A stretch of DNA of 64,000 bases from Faucicola sp902506225 (GTDB taxonomy: Bacteria; Pseudomonadota; Gammaproteobacteria; Pseudomonadales; Moraxellaceae). The DNA lies in the NCBI GenBank assembly GCA_902506225.1, contig LR733345.1:1302001-1366000 (forward strand), read 5' to 3'. How positions within the stretch are numbered: the first letter of the stretch is position 1; each line of letters opens with the position of its first letter. Positions 16,004-24,784 of the stretch are shown one piece after another. The notes under the pieces were generated by a model. It was not told the origin of the DNA, did not search any database, and saw only the letters and a list, made by a program, of their open reading frames with translations. The position numbers and the translations under genes were made by a program.

Positions 16004-17092
16004 TTGAATGCTTCTACCATCAAACCTTTTAACATCGCTATTAATGGCTTTGGTCGTATTGGGCGCAACGTGCTACGTGCTTATATCGAACGGTTTTGTC
16101 AAAATCCTTTACAATTACAGCCATTAAATATCGTCGCCATCAATGATATTGCTGAGCCCGCGACCCTGTTACATCTACTCAAATATGACAGTACCCATGG
16201 TCGATTATCTGCGGTCAGTAATATCCATATTGAATTAAAAACAGTAGATTTGGGTGAAAAACAACAGCATTTTTTGCTATTAAGCCAAGGGGAGTTTCGG
16301 CAAAAAATTGCATTGATACAGCAGCCCATTGCCACCAAATTACCTTGGGAAAAACTGGGCATCGACATGGTGCTTGAGAGCACAGGTCATTTTCGTAGCT
16401 ATGAACAGGCGTCACAGCATATTATCGCGGGCGCCAAGCAGGTGATGATTGGGGCTGCTCCGTTTGATTATGTCGATGCCAGTATCGTAGTGGGCGTCAA
16501 TGACCATGAGCTTAGCCGTGATAAAAAGATTTTATCCAGTGTGTCGTGTACCACCCAAGCGCTCGTGCCTTTACTGTATATATTGCACCGAGCCTATGGT
16601 ATCGAATCAGCAATGATGACCGAAATCCATGCGGTGACTGCTGACCAAACCGTGCTTGACCAAGTGCACCGTGATTTGCGCCGTGCACGGGCTTCTGGGC
16701 ATAACATTATCCCAACCACATCAAGTAGTATCGCTGCGGTCAATCGGGTGATGCCGCATATGGCAGGCAAGGTGAATGGGTATTCAATCCGCGTACCGAC
16801 CATGGATGTCGCGGCAATTGATGTGACATTTACCTTTGACAGAGCCACGGATGTCACCGCTATCAATCAGCTGTTAAAACATGCCAGTGAACAAGATTTA
16901 TTGGGTATCATGGATTATAGTGATGAGCCATTGGTGTCCAGTGACTTTATCCATGATGCGCATTCATTGGTGATTGATAGCTTGCAAACCATGAGTGTGG
17001 GGCGGCAATTTAAAGTGTTTGCTTGGTATGACAATGAATGGGGTTACGCCAATCGCATGCTCGATATTTGCCAAACCTTAGCGAAACTATAA
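16004..17092 (+). CDS. Glyceraldehyde-3-phosphate / erythrose-4-phosphate dehydrogenase family protein
   Basis: A 362-residue NAD-dependent dehydrogenase, either Epd (pyridoxal 5'-phosphate synthesis) or an extra GAPDH. INGFGRIGR (13-21) is the NAD-binding start; Cys182 in SCTTQ is the catalytic nucleophile; DLRRARASGHNIIPT (about 225-239) and WYDNEWGY (about 342-349) are family blocks. RVPTMDVAAIDVT resembles Epd (VPT..V.AIDL) more than glycolytic GAPDH. Unusually the active-site motif is SCTTQA rather than SCTTNC, so the second cysteine is lost. The start is a TTG at 16004 with AAGGA at 15989-15993; no ATG lies before the NAD motif. I favour Epd-like but do not assign a symbol. Its stop codon lies in an 18-bp near-duplication (17076-17111). 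Confidence 0.72.
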   Translation: MNASTIKPFNIAINGFGRIGRNVLRAYIERFCQNPLQLQPLNIVAINDIAEPATLLHLLKYDSTHGRLSAVSNIHIELKTVDLGEKQQHFLLLSQGEFRQKIALIQQPIATKLPWEKLGIDMVLESTGHFRSYEQASQHIIAGAKQVMIGAAPFDYVDASIVVGVNDHELSRDKKILSSVSCTTQALVPLLYILHRAYGIESAMMTEIHAVTADQTVLDQVHRDLRRARASGHNIIPTTSSSIAAVNRVMPHMAGKVNGYSIRVPTMDVAAIDVTFTFDRATDVTAINQLLKHASEQDLLGIMDYSDEPLVSSDFIHDAHSLVIDSLQTMSVGRQFKVFAWYDNEWGYANRMLDICQTLAKL

Positions 17093-17111
17093 ACCTTAGC
17101 AGAGCTATAAA
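17076..17111. repeat. 18-bp near-perfect tandem duplication across the stop codon of the dehydrogenase gene
   Basis: CCTTAGCGAAACTATAAA (17076-17093) is followed directly by CCTTAGCAGAGCTATAAA (17094-17111), 15 of 18 bases identical. The first copy holds the TAA stop codon (17090-17092). Confidence 0.85.
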
Positions 17112-17130
17112 AAGAAAAAAATTATCAATT

Positions 17131-17166
17131 AAAAAAGGCGAAACCTGGTCAGTTTCGCCTTTTTTA
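17131..17166. terminator. Bidirectional terminator between the dehydrogenase gene and purH
   Basis: The plus-strand stem AAAAAAGGCGAAAC (17131-17144) pairs with GTTTCGCCTTTTTT (17152-17165). A and T tracts on both sides let it work in both directions between two convergent genes. Confidence 0.92.
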
Positions 17167-17179
17167 TGCCTAACAAAAA

Positions 17180-18760
17180 TTAATGTCTAAAATGACGCAT
17201 ACCGGTGAACACCATCGCAATGCCATGTTCATCGGCTGCGGCGATGGTTTCGTCATCGCGCATCGAGCCACCGGGCTGGATAATCGCCTTAATCCCCACC
17301 GCTGCGGCATTGTCAATACCGTCACGGAATGGGAAGAAGGCATCTGATGCCATCACCGCACCCACAGGCGATAGACCAGCGTGCTCAGCTTTAATTGCGG
17401 CAATACGGGCTGAGTTGACACGGCTCATTTGACCTGCGCCTACCCCAATGGTACGCCCATCTTTGGCATACACAATTGCGTTGGATTTCACATATTTAGC
17501 GACTTGCCAAGTAAATAGCAAATCATCGAATTGTTGCTGAGTCGGCTGTACTTTTGTCACCACTTTTAAATCATCTAAAGTAATTAAGCCCAAATCTTGC
17601 GCTTGCACCAAGAGACCGCCAGTCACACGTTTAAAGTCAAACTGGGCTTGGCGCTCACTTGGGTTTGGTAATTCACCGCAGACTAACACGCGCACATTTT
17701 TCTTAGTAGATGTGACATCGAGTACACCATTAGCTACGCTTGGGGCGATGATGACTTCAACAAATTGCTGATCCACAATCGCTTTTGCTGTTTTGATATC
17801 CAGCTCACGGTTAAAGGCAATGATACCGCCAAACGCAGATTCTGGGTCAGTGGCAAAGGCTTTTTGATAAGCATTGGTTAAATCGGCATCCACGGCCACA
17901 CCACAAGGATTGGCGTGTTTAACAATCACACACGCAGGCAAATCAAACGATTTCACGCATTCTAACGCCGCATCGGTATCTGCGATGTTGTTGTAAGATA
18001 GTTCTTTACCTTGTAATTGCTTAGCGGTGGCAATACTGGCTTCCTTTTGACCATTTACCTGGGCTTTTTCGACATAAAAAGCGGCTTGTTGATGGGGGTT
18101 TTCACCATAGCGTAAGTCTTGCGCTTTGTCCATTTGTACGTTAAAAGTACGCGGGAATTGGTCAGCCGATTCAAAGCTTTGCAGGCGATTGCCTAAAAAA
18201 TTGGCAATCATACCGTCATAATGTGCGGTATGCTCAAATGCTTTTACTGCTAAATCAAATCGGGTGGTATCACTGATGCGACCGTTTGCTGTTAGCTCGC
18301 CCAAGATGGCTGCATAATCGTTGGGGCTAGTCACGATGCTGACATGGTCATGATTTTTTGCCGCGGCACGCACCATAGTGGGTCCACCAATATCAATGTT
18401 TTCGATGGCGTCTTCTTTGCTGACATTGGGGTTGGCAACGGTTTGGGCAAATGGATATAAATTGACAACCACCATGTCAATGCGGTCGATGCCATGTTCT
18501 TGCATAATGGCATCATCAGTGCCGCGGCGACCTAAAATACCGCCATGAATTTTTGGATGCAGGGTTTTTACCCGACCATCCATCATCTCTGCAAAACCTG
18601 TGTATTCTGCGACTTCAGTCACTGCTAAGTCATGTTGTTTGAGTAGTTTGTAGGTGCCGCCCGTTGATAGTAGACGAAAACCGTGGGTGATTAGACCTTC
18701 GGCAAAATCCACAATACCCGATTTATCAGAAACAGAGAGCAATGCATAAGATTGATTCAT
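17180..18760 (-). CDS. purH: Bifunctional AICAR transformylase / IMP cyclohydrolase
   Basis: A 526-residue enzyme for the last two steps of de novo purine synthesis. The N-terminal domain (YALLSVSDKSGIVDFAEGL, then STGGTYKLLK and GRVKTLHPKIHGG) is the MGS-like IMP cyclohydrolase domain; the C-terminal part (ELSYNNIADTDAALE, VKHANPCGVA, and the closing PFRDGIDNAAAVG, IIQPGGSMRDDE) is the AICAR formyltransferase. A longer frame reaches 18808, but ATG 18760 (MNQSYALLSVSDKSG) is the conserved start. The fis gene lies upstream and the two share a leader that contains a terminator-like hairpin (18797-18832) only about 40 bases before the start codon, so attenuation or read-through may set its level. 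Confidence 0.97.
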   Translation of the reverse strand: MNQSYALLSVSDKSGIVDFAEGLITHGFRLLSTGGTYKLLKQHDLAVTEVAEYTGFAEMMDGRVKTLHPKIHGGILGRRGTDDAIMQEHGIDRIDMVVVNLYPFAQTVANPNVSKEDAIENIDIGGPTMVRAAAKNHDHVSIVTSPNDYAAILGELTANGRISDTTRFDLAVKAFEHTAHYDGMIANFLGNRLQSFESADQFPRTFNVQMDKAQDLRYGENPHQQAAFYVEKAQVNGQKEASIATAKQLQGKELSYNNIADTDAALECVKSFDLPACVIVKHANPCGVAVDADLTNAYQKAFATDPESAFGGIIAFNRELDIKTAKAIVDQQFVEVIIAPSVANGVLDVTSTKKNVRVLVCGELPNPSERQAQFDFKRVTGGLLVQAQDLGLITLDDLKVVTKVQPTQQQFDDLLFTWQVAKYVKSNAIVYAKDGRTIGVGAGQMSRVNSARIAAIKAEHAGLSPVGAVMASDAFFPFRDGIDNAAAVGIKAIIQPGGSMRDDETIAAADEHGIAMVFTGMRHFRH

Positions 18761-18796
18761 AATTGACTCGACTCGTTGACAAAAAAACACTGGGTG

Positions 18797-18832
18797 CAGA
18801 AAAAACAAAAAGTCAGTTATGACGAACTGACT
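18797..18832 (-). terminator. Terminator-like hairpin in the fis-purH intergenic region
   Basis: On the minus strand AGTCAGTT (18832-18825) pairs with AACTGACT (18818-18811) around a 6-base loop and is followed by TTTTGTTTTT. It could end the fis transcript or act as an attenuator in the purH leader, because only about 40 bp separate it from the purH start codon and no promoter is obvious there. Confidence 0.75.
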
Positions 18833-18911
18833 GATTGACTTTCATACCCCAACTCTATAAATCCCTAAATATAGGGATATCTTATCATAAAACAGCGGGT
18901 ATTTTTATCAA

Positions 18912-19241
18912 TTATAATAATTGGTAGGTTTTGAGTTTTTTCCGCAATGTACCGCGATTAAGTCCCAAAATCTCTGCGGCTTTGGTTTGATTGCCGCGGG
19001 TGTGTTCAAGGACGACACTGATTAACGGTTTTTCAAATTGTGACAACATAAGCTCATAAAGCTGGGTCGGTTGTTGTTCTTTTAAATTATCGAAGTACTC
19101 TCGCACCACAAGCTCAATATGGTGAGCTAAGCTTGCGCTGGGAGAAGTTTGCGATGGGGTATGGGCAGGGTCTGGACTAGATGGGCTATCTGACATATTG
19201 GCATACTTGGCGCGATTTTGTAAAACAATAGAATTGGGCAT
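18912..19241 (-). CDS. fis: Fis family nucleoid-associated DNA-binding protein
   Basis: A 109-residue regulator, close to the usual 95-110. The C-terminal third (LEHTRGNQTKAAEILGLNRGTLRKKLK, about residues 79-105) is the Fis helix-turn-helix, and the preceding segment (LYELMLSQFEKPLISVVL) is the dimerising helical core. The N-terminus is Pro/Ser-rich and variable, so the start is uncertain: I keep the longest frame because GAGAA lies about seven bases upstream, while the alternative at 19196 (94 residues) lacks a ribosome site. Fis compacts DNA and modulates rRNA, DNA inversion and many promoters. The order DUF3426 - fis - purH is common in Pseudomonas/Moraxellaceae. A 22-bp inverted repeat lies just upstream (19256-19277). 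Confidence 0.9.
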   Translation of the reverse strand: MPNSIVLQNRAKYANMSDSPSSPDPAHTPSQTSPSASLAHHIELVVREYFDNLKEQQPTQLYELMLSQFEKPLISVVLEHTRGNQTKAAEILGLNRGTLRKKLKTYQLL

Positions 19242-19255
19242 AGCAGATTCTCAAA

Positions 19256-19277
19256 ATAAATTTGCTGACAAATTTAT
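19256..19277. promoter_or_regulatory. Perfect inverted repeat in the fis leader
   Basis: ATAAATTTG (19256-19264) and CAAATTTAT (19269-19277) flank a CTGA loop. It lies 15 bp upstream of the fis start codon. The core AATTTG-N4-CAAATT recurs at 53485-53502. It may be an operator or a leader hairpin; no regulator is known. Confidence 0.45.
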
Positions 19278-19471
19278 CGAATAACTCGTTAGTTGATAGA
19301 TTAAATAAAACTTAAATATATGGACGAATAATAAAGTTATTGATACTTATACTAAAACAATTATAAAAGCGATAGCAAGCGTAAGTTGTTTGTAATATGT
19401 AAAATTCTGCGATAAATACTGGGGGCGGTATGAGCTTGATTCAGCAACGCTGTAATCAAGCTAAAAACAAT

Positions 19472-20650
19472 TTAATAAACCAGTTCAATGTTAGCGGCTT
19501 GGACTTTAGTTTTTGGAAAATCAATCCGCAATTTGACGGGTTTTATTTGATGCGGCATCAAATAGTTGTTACTGGCTTCCAGATAATGGCTAGGGGTAAG
19601 TAAGGTTTGCGCAAGTATGGTATTGCCACTGCGCAGCGAAACCTTAACACTCGGGTAGATAATATTATTGTCTGTGGTATTGGTCAGAGTAAATACCACG
19701 TCAGTCTGCCCCGCTTTTTTGGATGAATGGGCAAGCGCAAGCATCTGCACATCAATAAGCTCGGTATCAGCCAGAGGTAATTGACAGGCGGGTATTTTAT
19801 GGCAAATAGTTGATAGCAGGGCTGTGTTTGTTGTTGACGTGATTAAGGTGTTGATGTTAAAAATAATATATTGCGCGGCTAACAAAAAGATTAATAGTAA
19901 ACTGCCTAATCCCCAAATAATGCTCATATTAAAAATTTTTGCATTCGCCAATTGCTGCGAGGAAACTTGTTGCGACAAGCGTTCATCAATCTTTTGTTGA
20001 TAGGCTAACAAATCTGCTTGTTGCTCACTACGAGTATCAATCGGAATTTGGTCAAAAATATCTGTGTTAAACACCCCATCCATGCCTCGCTTGGCGCCGG
20101 CTGTGTCGTCTGCTGCTTCGTTGTCATCCGCTTGTGCCATTAAGCTTAGCAGCCAAGCCTGCTCATCGCCTAACGTCTCGTTATCTTGGGCGAGGTCTAT
20201 CGCTTCAACGGCGTCCTCATCGCCAATCAATACCTTGGGATTGCTATTTTTGGCTATGGGCAGTTGGTCAAAATTGTCTATAATCTCTAAGTCATCTATG
20301 GTGCTGTTTGATTTAGCATAGGCTGATTTTGTATGAGATTGTGACAAGGGATAGGGTGAGATGGGTTTAACGGGTTCATCGACAATGAGATTGCCGGCTT
20401 CATCAATACCTAACTCATCGTCAAATAAAATCTCCTCAGATTTATCATCGATGAGCGCTGAGGGCATCTGATTGCTTGGACTTGCTAGCGGATTGTTGTT
20501 AGTAATTTTTTGTTGTTCTAGCTGTTCAGTAGCTGAGAAAATGGTTTTGCAATAGGAACAACGAACGTACCCATTTTTAACGGCTAACTGTTCATCATTG
20601 ATTTTAAATGCGTGTTGACAGTTTGGGCATTTAGCATTGTACAAATTCAT
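19472..20650 (-). CDS. Zinc-ribbon membrane protein (MJ0042 finger + DUF3426)
   Basis: A 392-residue protein. The N-terminus binds zinc through C8-P-N-C11 and C31-S-Y-C34, the MJ0042 zinc-ribbon pattern. A long Asp/Glu/Ser-rich linker (about 40-225) is followed by one transmembrane helix (GLGSLLLIFLLAAQYIIFNI, about 248-267), then a DUF3426 domain (about 270-392) which is probably exposed to the periplasm. It lies between prmA and fis, a common order in pseudomonads and Moraxellaceae. The function is not established; a zinc-dependent envelope or regulatory role is a guess. The 223-bp gap upstream (20651-20873) contains the prmA end and no other clear feature. Confidence 0.82.
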   Translation of the reverse strand: MNLYNAKCPNCQHAFKINDEQLAVKNGYVRCSYCKTIFSATEQLEQQKITNNNPLASPSNQMPSALIDDKSEEILFDDELGIDEAGNLIVDEPVKPISPYPLSQSHTKSAYAKSNSTIDDLEIIDNFDQLPIAKNSNPKVLIGDEDAVEAIDLAQDNETLGDEQAWLLSLMAQADDNEAADDTAGAKRGMDGVFNTDIFDQIPIDTRSEQQADLLAYQQKIDERLSQQVSSQQLANAKIFNMSIIWGLGSLLLIFLLAAQYIIFNINTLITSTTNTALLSTICHKIPACQLPLADTELIDVQMLALAHSSKKAGQTDVVFTLTNTTDNNIIYPSVKVSLRSGNTILAQTLLTPSHYLEASNNYLMPHQIKPVKLRIDFPKTKVQAANIELVY

Positions 20651-20873
20651 CGCAACATCACTTCCCTTTTAGCATTTTTAGTTTGCGTCTTTGATTGTTA
20701 ATAATGTCGTGTGTTAAATCATTTAATGACGAATAAAAAATAAAGTCAACAAATTTCCTATAATTTATGTTCACTATGCTGCTAGCTAAGATACTAGCTA
20801 CGTTATTAGGCTTTGACGGGGAAAAGAAAACCTTACCGCCTTGTAAGGCTTTTTATACGAATTGCGACTTGTC

Positions 20874-21782
20874 CTAATCACGGCGAAAACCCGAGAGGCG
20901 ATGCCAATGTCTATCTTCTTGCGCGCTAAAGGTAAATTCGCCATCCATCTCAAAATAAGACTGATAGGCAGCTTTTACATCTTCCACTTGGTTTTCAATC
21001 AGACCGGCCAACACAATGCTACCTTGAGATTTTAATAATGTCGCAAAATAAGAGGCAAGGCTCATTAGCGGTTTGGCTAAAATATTTGCAGTTATCAAGT
21101 CCACAGGCAAAATAGCCTGCTCTTTACAATAGTCACTAAATTGTTCAGGTAAAAAAGCCTGAAGCTGATCGGCTACCTTGTTGCGCTCGGCATTTTGATG
21201 GGTTGCTAAGACTGCTTGGGGGTCAATATCGACCGCGTACACCTGTTTTGCGCCTAGCAAAAGCGCCGCAATGCCCAAAATACCTGAGCCGCACCCATAG
21301 TCAATCACCACTTTATCTTGCAGCGGTTGTTCTGTTAGCCAATCGATACAAAGACGGGTGGTCGCATGATAACCTGTGCCAAATGCCAAGCCTGGATCCA
21401 TGATGATGTTAATCGCATTGGGGTTAGGGGGTGACATCCATTTGGGCACAATCCAAAGTCCATTGGCACATTCAATGGGATGGTAGTTCTTCATCCACTC
21501 ACGTTCCCAATCTTTGTCATCCACTCGGCTGGTCCAAACTCGCGTCGCCACCACATCATTGGCAATATCTTGACTCACAGTTTCCAGATTACAATCGCCA
21601 TCAAATAGCCCAGTCACAATCACATCATCCCACAGTGGCGATTCACCTGGCAATGGTTCAAATAGCGGTTGGTCACCCGCATCATCTAAACTGATACTGA
21701 GCGCATCGGCTTCTAGCATCAAGGTTTCCGCCAATTCGGCTTGCGATTTTTCGCATTGAATATGTAATTGCTGCCAAGGCAT
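20874..21782 (-). CDS. prmA: Ribosomal protein L11 methyltransferase
   Basis: A 302-residue S-adenosylmethionine-dependent enzyme that methylates ribosomal protein L11. The N-terminal half (VWTSRVDDKDWEREWMKNYHPIEC and WIVPKWMSPPN) is the L11-binding part; DYGCGSGILGIAALLLGAKQ (about residues 164-183) is the Rossmann SAM-binding motif, followed by AVDIDPQAV and TANILAKPL. The length fits PrmA (about 295). It heads the prmA - DUF3426 - fis run. A low-complexity AT-rich stretch (21783-21990) separates it from the PBP1b gene. Confidence 0.95.
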   Translation of the reverse strand: MPWQQLHIQCEKSQAELAETLMLEADALSISLDDAGDQPLFEPLPGESPLWDDVIVTGLFDGDCNLETVSQDIANDVVATRVWTSRVDDKDWEREWMKNYHPIECANGLWIVPKWMSPPNPNAINIIMDPGLAFGTGYHATTRLCIDWLTEQPLQDKVVIDYGCGSGILGIAALLLGAKQVYAVDIDPQAVLATHQNAERNKVADQLQAFLPEQFSDYCKEQAILPVDLITANILAKPLMSLASYFATLLKSQGSIVLAGLIENQVEDVKAAYQSYFEMDGEFTFSAQEDRHWHRLSGFRRD

Positions 21783-21990
21783 AAAAAGTCCTTAAAAATA
21801 ACAAATAAAATAATGAAAAAATAACATAATGAAACAATAAAAGGTGAGCGCGCTGGCTTGGTAGTATAAACGCATTCAGCCAAAAATGCGATGTGACTAA
21901 AAAATGAAAACGCCCATGTTATTGCTTGGCGCACCCAAGCCAAAACACGTAGCGGTAAGGACAAATAAGAAGGTTTGCCTGTTATCGTCT

Positions 21991-24597
21991 CTAAAACATT
22001 TCTTTAACCGATTTTTCTAACCAAGACTGCGAGCGCGGCGCTGCATTGAGTGGTTGGTTGTTATTGGTCGGGTCGCCGCCGTTATTAGGGGCATTGGGGG
22101 TATTAGGGTTGGTCTGCGTATTCCCCGGAGTAGTCGCCTCATTTTGGTAGCGATTGGCTGCAGGTGGGTTATTGCCAATGGTATCTTCATCGGTTTGTCT
22201 GCGCTCAATATTGTCATAGCGCTGTTGTTGGCTTTGTCCAAACTCACTCATTGCCTGTTGTTGCTGTGCCGCAAATCTTGCTTCTTGCTCACTTTGGTAT
22301 ACTTGTACCGCGCATTCACTACTATCTTGCGGTAGATTGTCGGTATCAACAGGTACATAGATGGCATTTGGACATTTTTCATTGGATAATTGTGATTTGC
22401 CGTTTTCCATCCATAGCCATTCGATATTGCCTGGCGCGATGAGATTAACTGGCGTAAGCTTTTGCTGCTTCATAAAATTAATCCACATTGGCAAAGCGCC
22501 ATTACCGCCACTTAGACCTGTGGGTTTATTGTCATCTAAACCAACCCAAACAACGCTAACCACATTGCCACTATAGCCAGCAAACCACGCATCACGATAA
22601 TCATTGGTAGTCCCTGTTTTACCTGCAAGATTGAGGTTGTCACCGAGTGATAGCGCCGCTTTGGCGGTACCTTGCTTGATGGCCTGCTGCATTGCATAAT
22701 TAGTGAGATAGGCAGCCGTGGGGTTAATAACTTGCTGATTTTTTTGTTCCATGCCTTGAACCACTCGTCCTTGGTCATCAATAATCGTGCGAATGGTATG
22801 AATTTCATGACGCAAGCCACCTGTTGCCAGCACTTGATAAATCCCCAACATATCCATGGGCGATAGATTTACCGCGCCAAGCAAGGTAGAGGGATAATTG
22901 GGCAATGGGCTACTGATACCCATACGGTATAATTGATTTAAAAAATTGGGAATACCGACTTCCATACCCACACGCACCGCGGCTTGGTTATAGGAATTGG
23001 CTAAAGCGCTGGTGAGGGGGATAATACCATGACTGCCGCCACCGTAATTGCTGGGTGTCCATGTCTTGCCATCGGTCATTTTTAGCACAATCGGGCTGTC
23101 ATCGACACTGCTTGATAAATTGTAACGACCCTGCTCAAATGCGGTTAAGTAAATAATCGGTTTGAGTAAAGAGCCAACTTGGCGCTTGGCATCGACGGCG
23201 CGATTAAACCCGGTAAAATCACGACTACTTCCCACCACAGCGAGCAGTTCACCGTTGTTGGGATTGGCACTGACTAGGGCAGCTTGCAAATTAGTGAGCT
23301 GTTTTGGATTACTTTTTTTTAACTGATTGACGCTTTGAATGACGGCATTGGTAGCGGTTTTTTGAACATTGGGGTCAAAACTGGTAAATATTCTTAACCC
23401 TTCGTTTTTGAGATCGTTGGCATCATAGGTACGGGTGAGTTCTCGTTTGACCACGTCTAGATAATCTGGAAAACGCGTTTTACCAATCACAGGATTGTAA
23501 GAAATGCTCAGTGGCTGCTGCACCGCTTCATCATATTGCTGTTGGCTGATTTTACCGGTTATCAGCATATTACTCAGCACCACGTTACGGCGTTTTAGGG
23601 CAGCCTCGGGGTAGCGTAGCGGATTGTACTGTGTAGGTCCTTTGGCAAGCCCTACGAGCATCGCCATTTGGTCGAGTCGAAGCTCTTTTAGCGGACGGTT
23701 AAAGTAAAACTGCGAGGCAAGCCCAAACCCGTTAATGGAGTGATTGCCATTTTGACCTAAGTTAATTTCATTCATATAGGCTTGCAAAATTTCACTTTTG
23801 CTGTAATGCATTTCCAGCAAAATCGCCATCACCGCTTCATTGGCTTTACGTTTGATAGTGCGGTCTGAGTTCAGATAGAAGTTTTTAACCAGTTGCTGGG
23901 TGATGGTGGAGCCGCCTTGGCGTGAACCGCCCATAAAATTGCTGTAAATCGCACGTCCTATCCCGCGGATAGACACGCCGTGATGCTGATAAAAACTGCG
24001 GTCTTCAGTTGCCACCAGCGCATCAATTAATGGCTGCGGATAGTCATTGATGGTTAAAACGATGCGGTCTTCATTGTTGTCTGGATAGATACCGCCAATA
24101 AAAATGGGCTCAACCCGCGCCACACCCGATGGATTTGGAAGGGTACTTTGTAATTTTTCAATTTGGTTGTCTTTAAGCCTGACCTTAATAATTTGCGATG
24201 GCTCAGTATCGTTGGCGGCAAATTTAAATTCGCGGGTATGAATATAGTACTCGCCATTTTTTTTGGTATAAGTGCCGGCATTGTCATAGTTTTTGTCAGG
24301 GGCATAGGTGAGTAAATTTAACCAATTTTCCAATTCACCATCGCTAAGGGGATTACCCACCGTTAACGTTAATGGTTGCGAGTACACTTTTGCAGGGATA
24401 TTCCAGCGTTTGCCCTCAAATTTTTGGGTGATCACATTATCTTGGCGCATCAAATATAACCCAAGCAAGACCAAGCCGCCCAATACTGCCACCACAAAGA
24501 TGAAGCTTAGGATAAACATCCCTTGTTGGTTTGAGTCATGCTGGAATTTAGGCGAGTTTTGGCGATTTTTAGCGGCAGAGATAACGGTTGAATTCAT
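21991..24597 (-). CDS. mrcB: Class A penicillin-binding protein 1B (bifunctional transglycosylase/transpeptidase)
   Basis: An 868-residue inner-membrane enzyme that polymerises and cross-links peptidoglycan. One N-terminal transmembrane helix (MFILSFIFVVAVLGGLVLLG, about 27-46) is followed by a UB2H-like region. The GT51 domain shows ATEDRSFYQHHG and RQGGSTITQQLVKN (about 220 and 250). The transpeptidase domain shows SLLK (S at about 475), the SYN box (about 536) and KTGTT (about 664). UB2H preceding GT51 and the overall length favour PBP1b over PBP1a. The C-terminus, from about 800, is a long Asn/Pro/Gly/Gln-rich tail. A longer frame to 24675 lacks a ribosome site, so I chose ATG 24597. Confidence 0.92.
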   Translation of the reverse strand: MNSTVISAAKNRQNSPKFQHDSNQQGMFILSFIFVVAVLGGLVLLGLYLMRQDNVITQKFEGKRWNIPAKVYSQPLTLTVGNPLSDGELENWLNLLTYAPDKNYDNAGTYTKKNGEYYIHTREFKFAANDTEPSQIIKVRLKDNQIEKLQSTLPNPSGVARVEPIFIGGIYPDNNEDRIVLTINDYPQPLIDALVATEDRSFYQHHGVSIRGIGRAIYSNFMGGSRQGGSTITQQLVKNFYLNSDRTIKRKANEAVMAILLEMHYSKSEILQAYMNEINLGQNGNHSINGFGLASQFYFNRPLKELRLDQMAMLVGLAKGPTQYNPLRYPEAALKRRNVVLSNMLITGKISQQQYDEAVQQPLSISYNPVIGKTRFPDYLDVVKRELTRTYDANDLKNEGLRIFTSFDPNVQKTATNAVIQSVNQLKKSNPKQLTNLQAALVSANPNNGELLAVVGSSRDFTGFNRAVDAKRQVGSLLKPIIYLTAFEQGRYNLSSSVDDSPIVLKMTDGKTWTPSNYGGGSHGIIPLTSALANSYNQAAVRVGMEVGIPNFLNQLYRMGISSPLPNYPSTLLGAVNLSPMDMLGIYQVLATGGLRHEIHTIRTIIDDQGRVVQGMEQKNQQVINPTAAYLTNYAMQQAIKQGTAKAALSLGDNLNLAGKTGTTNDYRDAWFAGYSGNVVSVVWVGLDDNKPTGLSGGNGALPMWINFMKQQKLTPVNLIAPGNIEWLWMENGKSQLSNEKCPNAIYVPVDTDNLPQDSSECAVQVYQSEQEARFAAQQQQAMSEFGQSQQQRYDNIERRQTDEDTIGNNPPAANRYQNEATTPGNTQTNPNTPNAPNNGGDPTNNNQPLNAAPRSQSWLEKSVKEMF

Positions 24598-24784
24598 ACA
24601 AAAATGCGTCACGATCAGGGGTATAAAAAAGTGCTTTATCATGACCCAAAATACGCCAAAATACAATGTAAACATCGTGCTATTTTGCCACGTTTATACA
24701 GGATTTTTGAACTTTAATACACGGTTTTGGAGTACAATAACAGTCATTTTTGGGTGAGTTAGGGTTTTTGCCCTAGGGGTTTTG

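Noticed and set aside
21783..21990. AT-rich stretch between prmA and mrcB as a possible RNA gene
   Set aside because: Only A-rich low-complexity sequence and short imperfect repeats are seen; no stable hairpin or tRNA-like arms.
24308..24757. A 149-codon plus-strand frame opposite the start of mrcB
   Set aside because: It overlaps the PBP1b coding region on the other strand and its translation has no family features.
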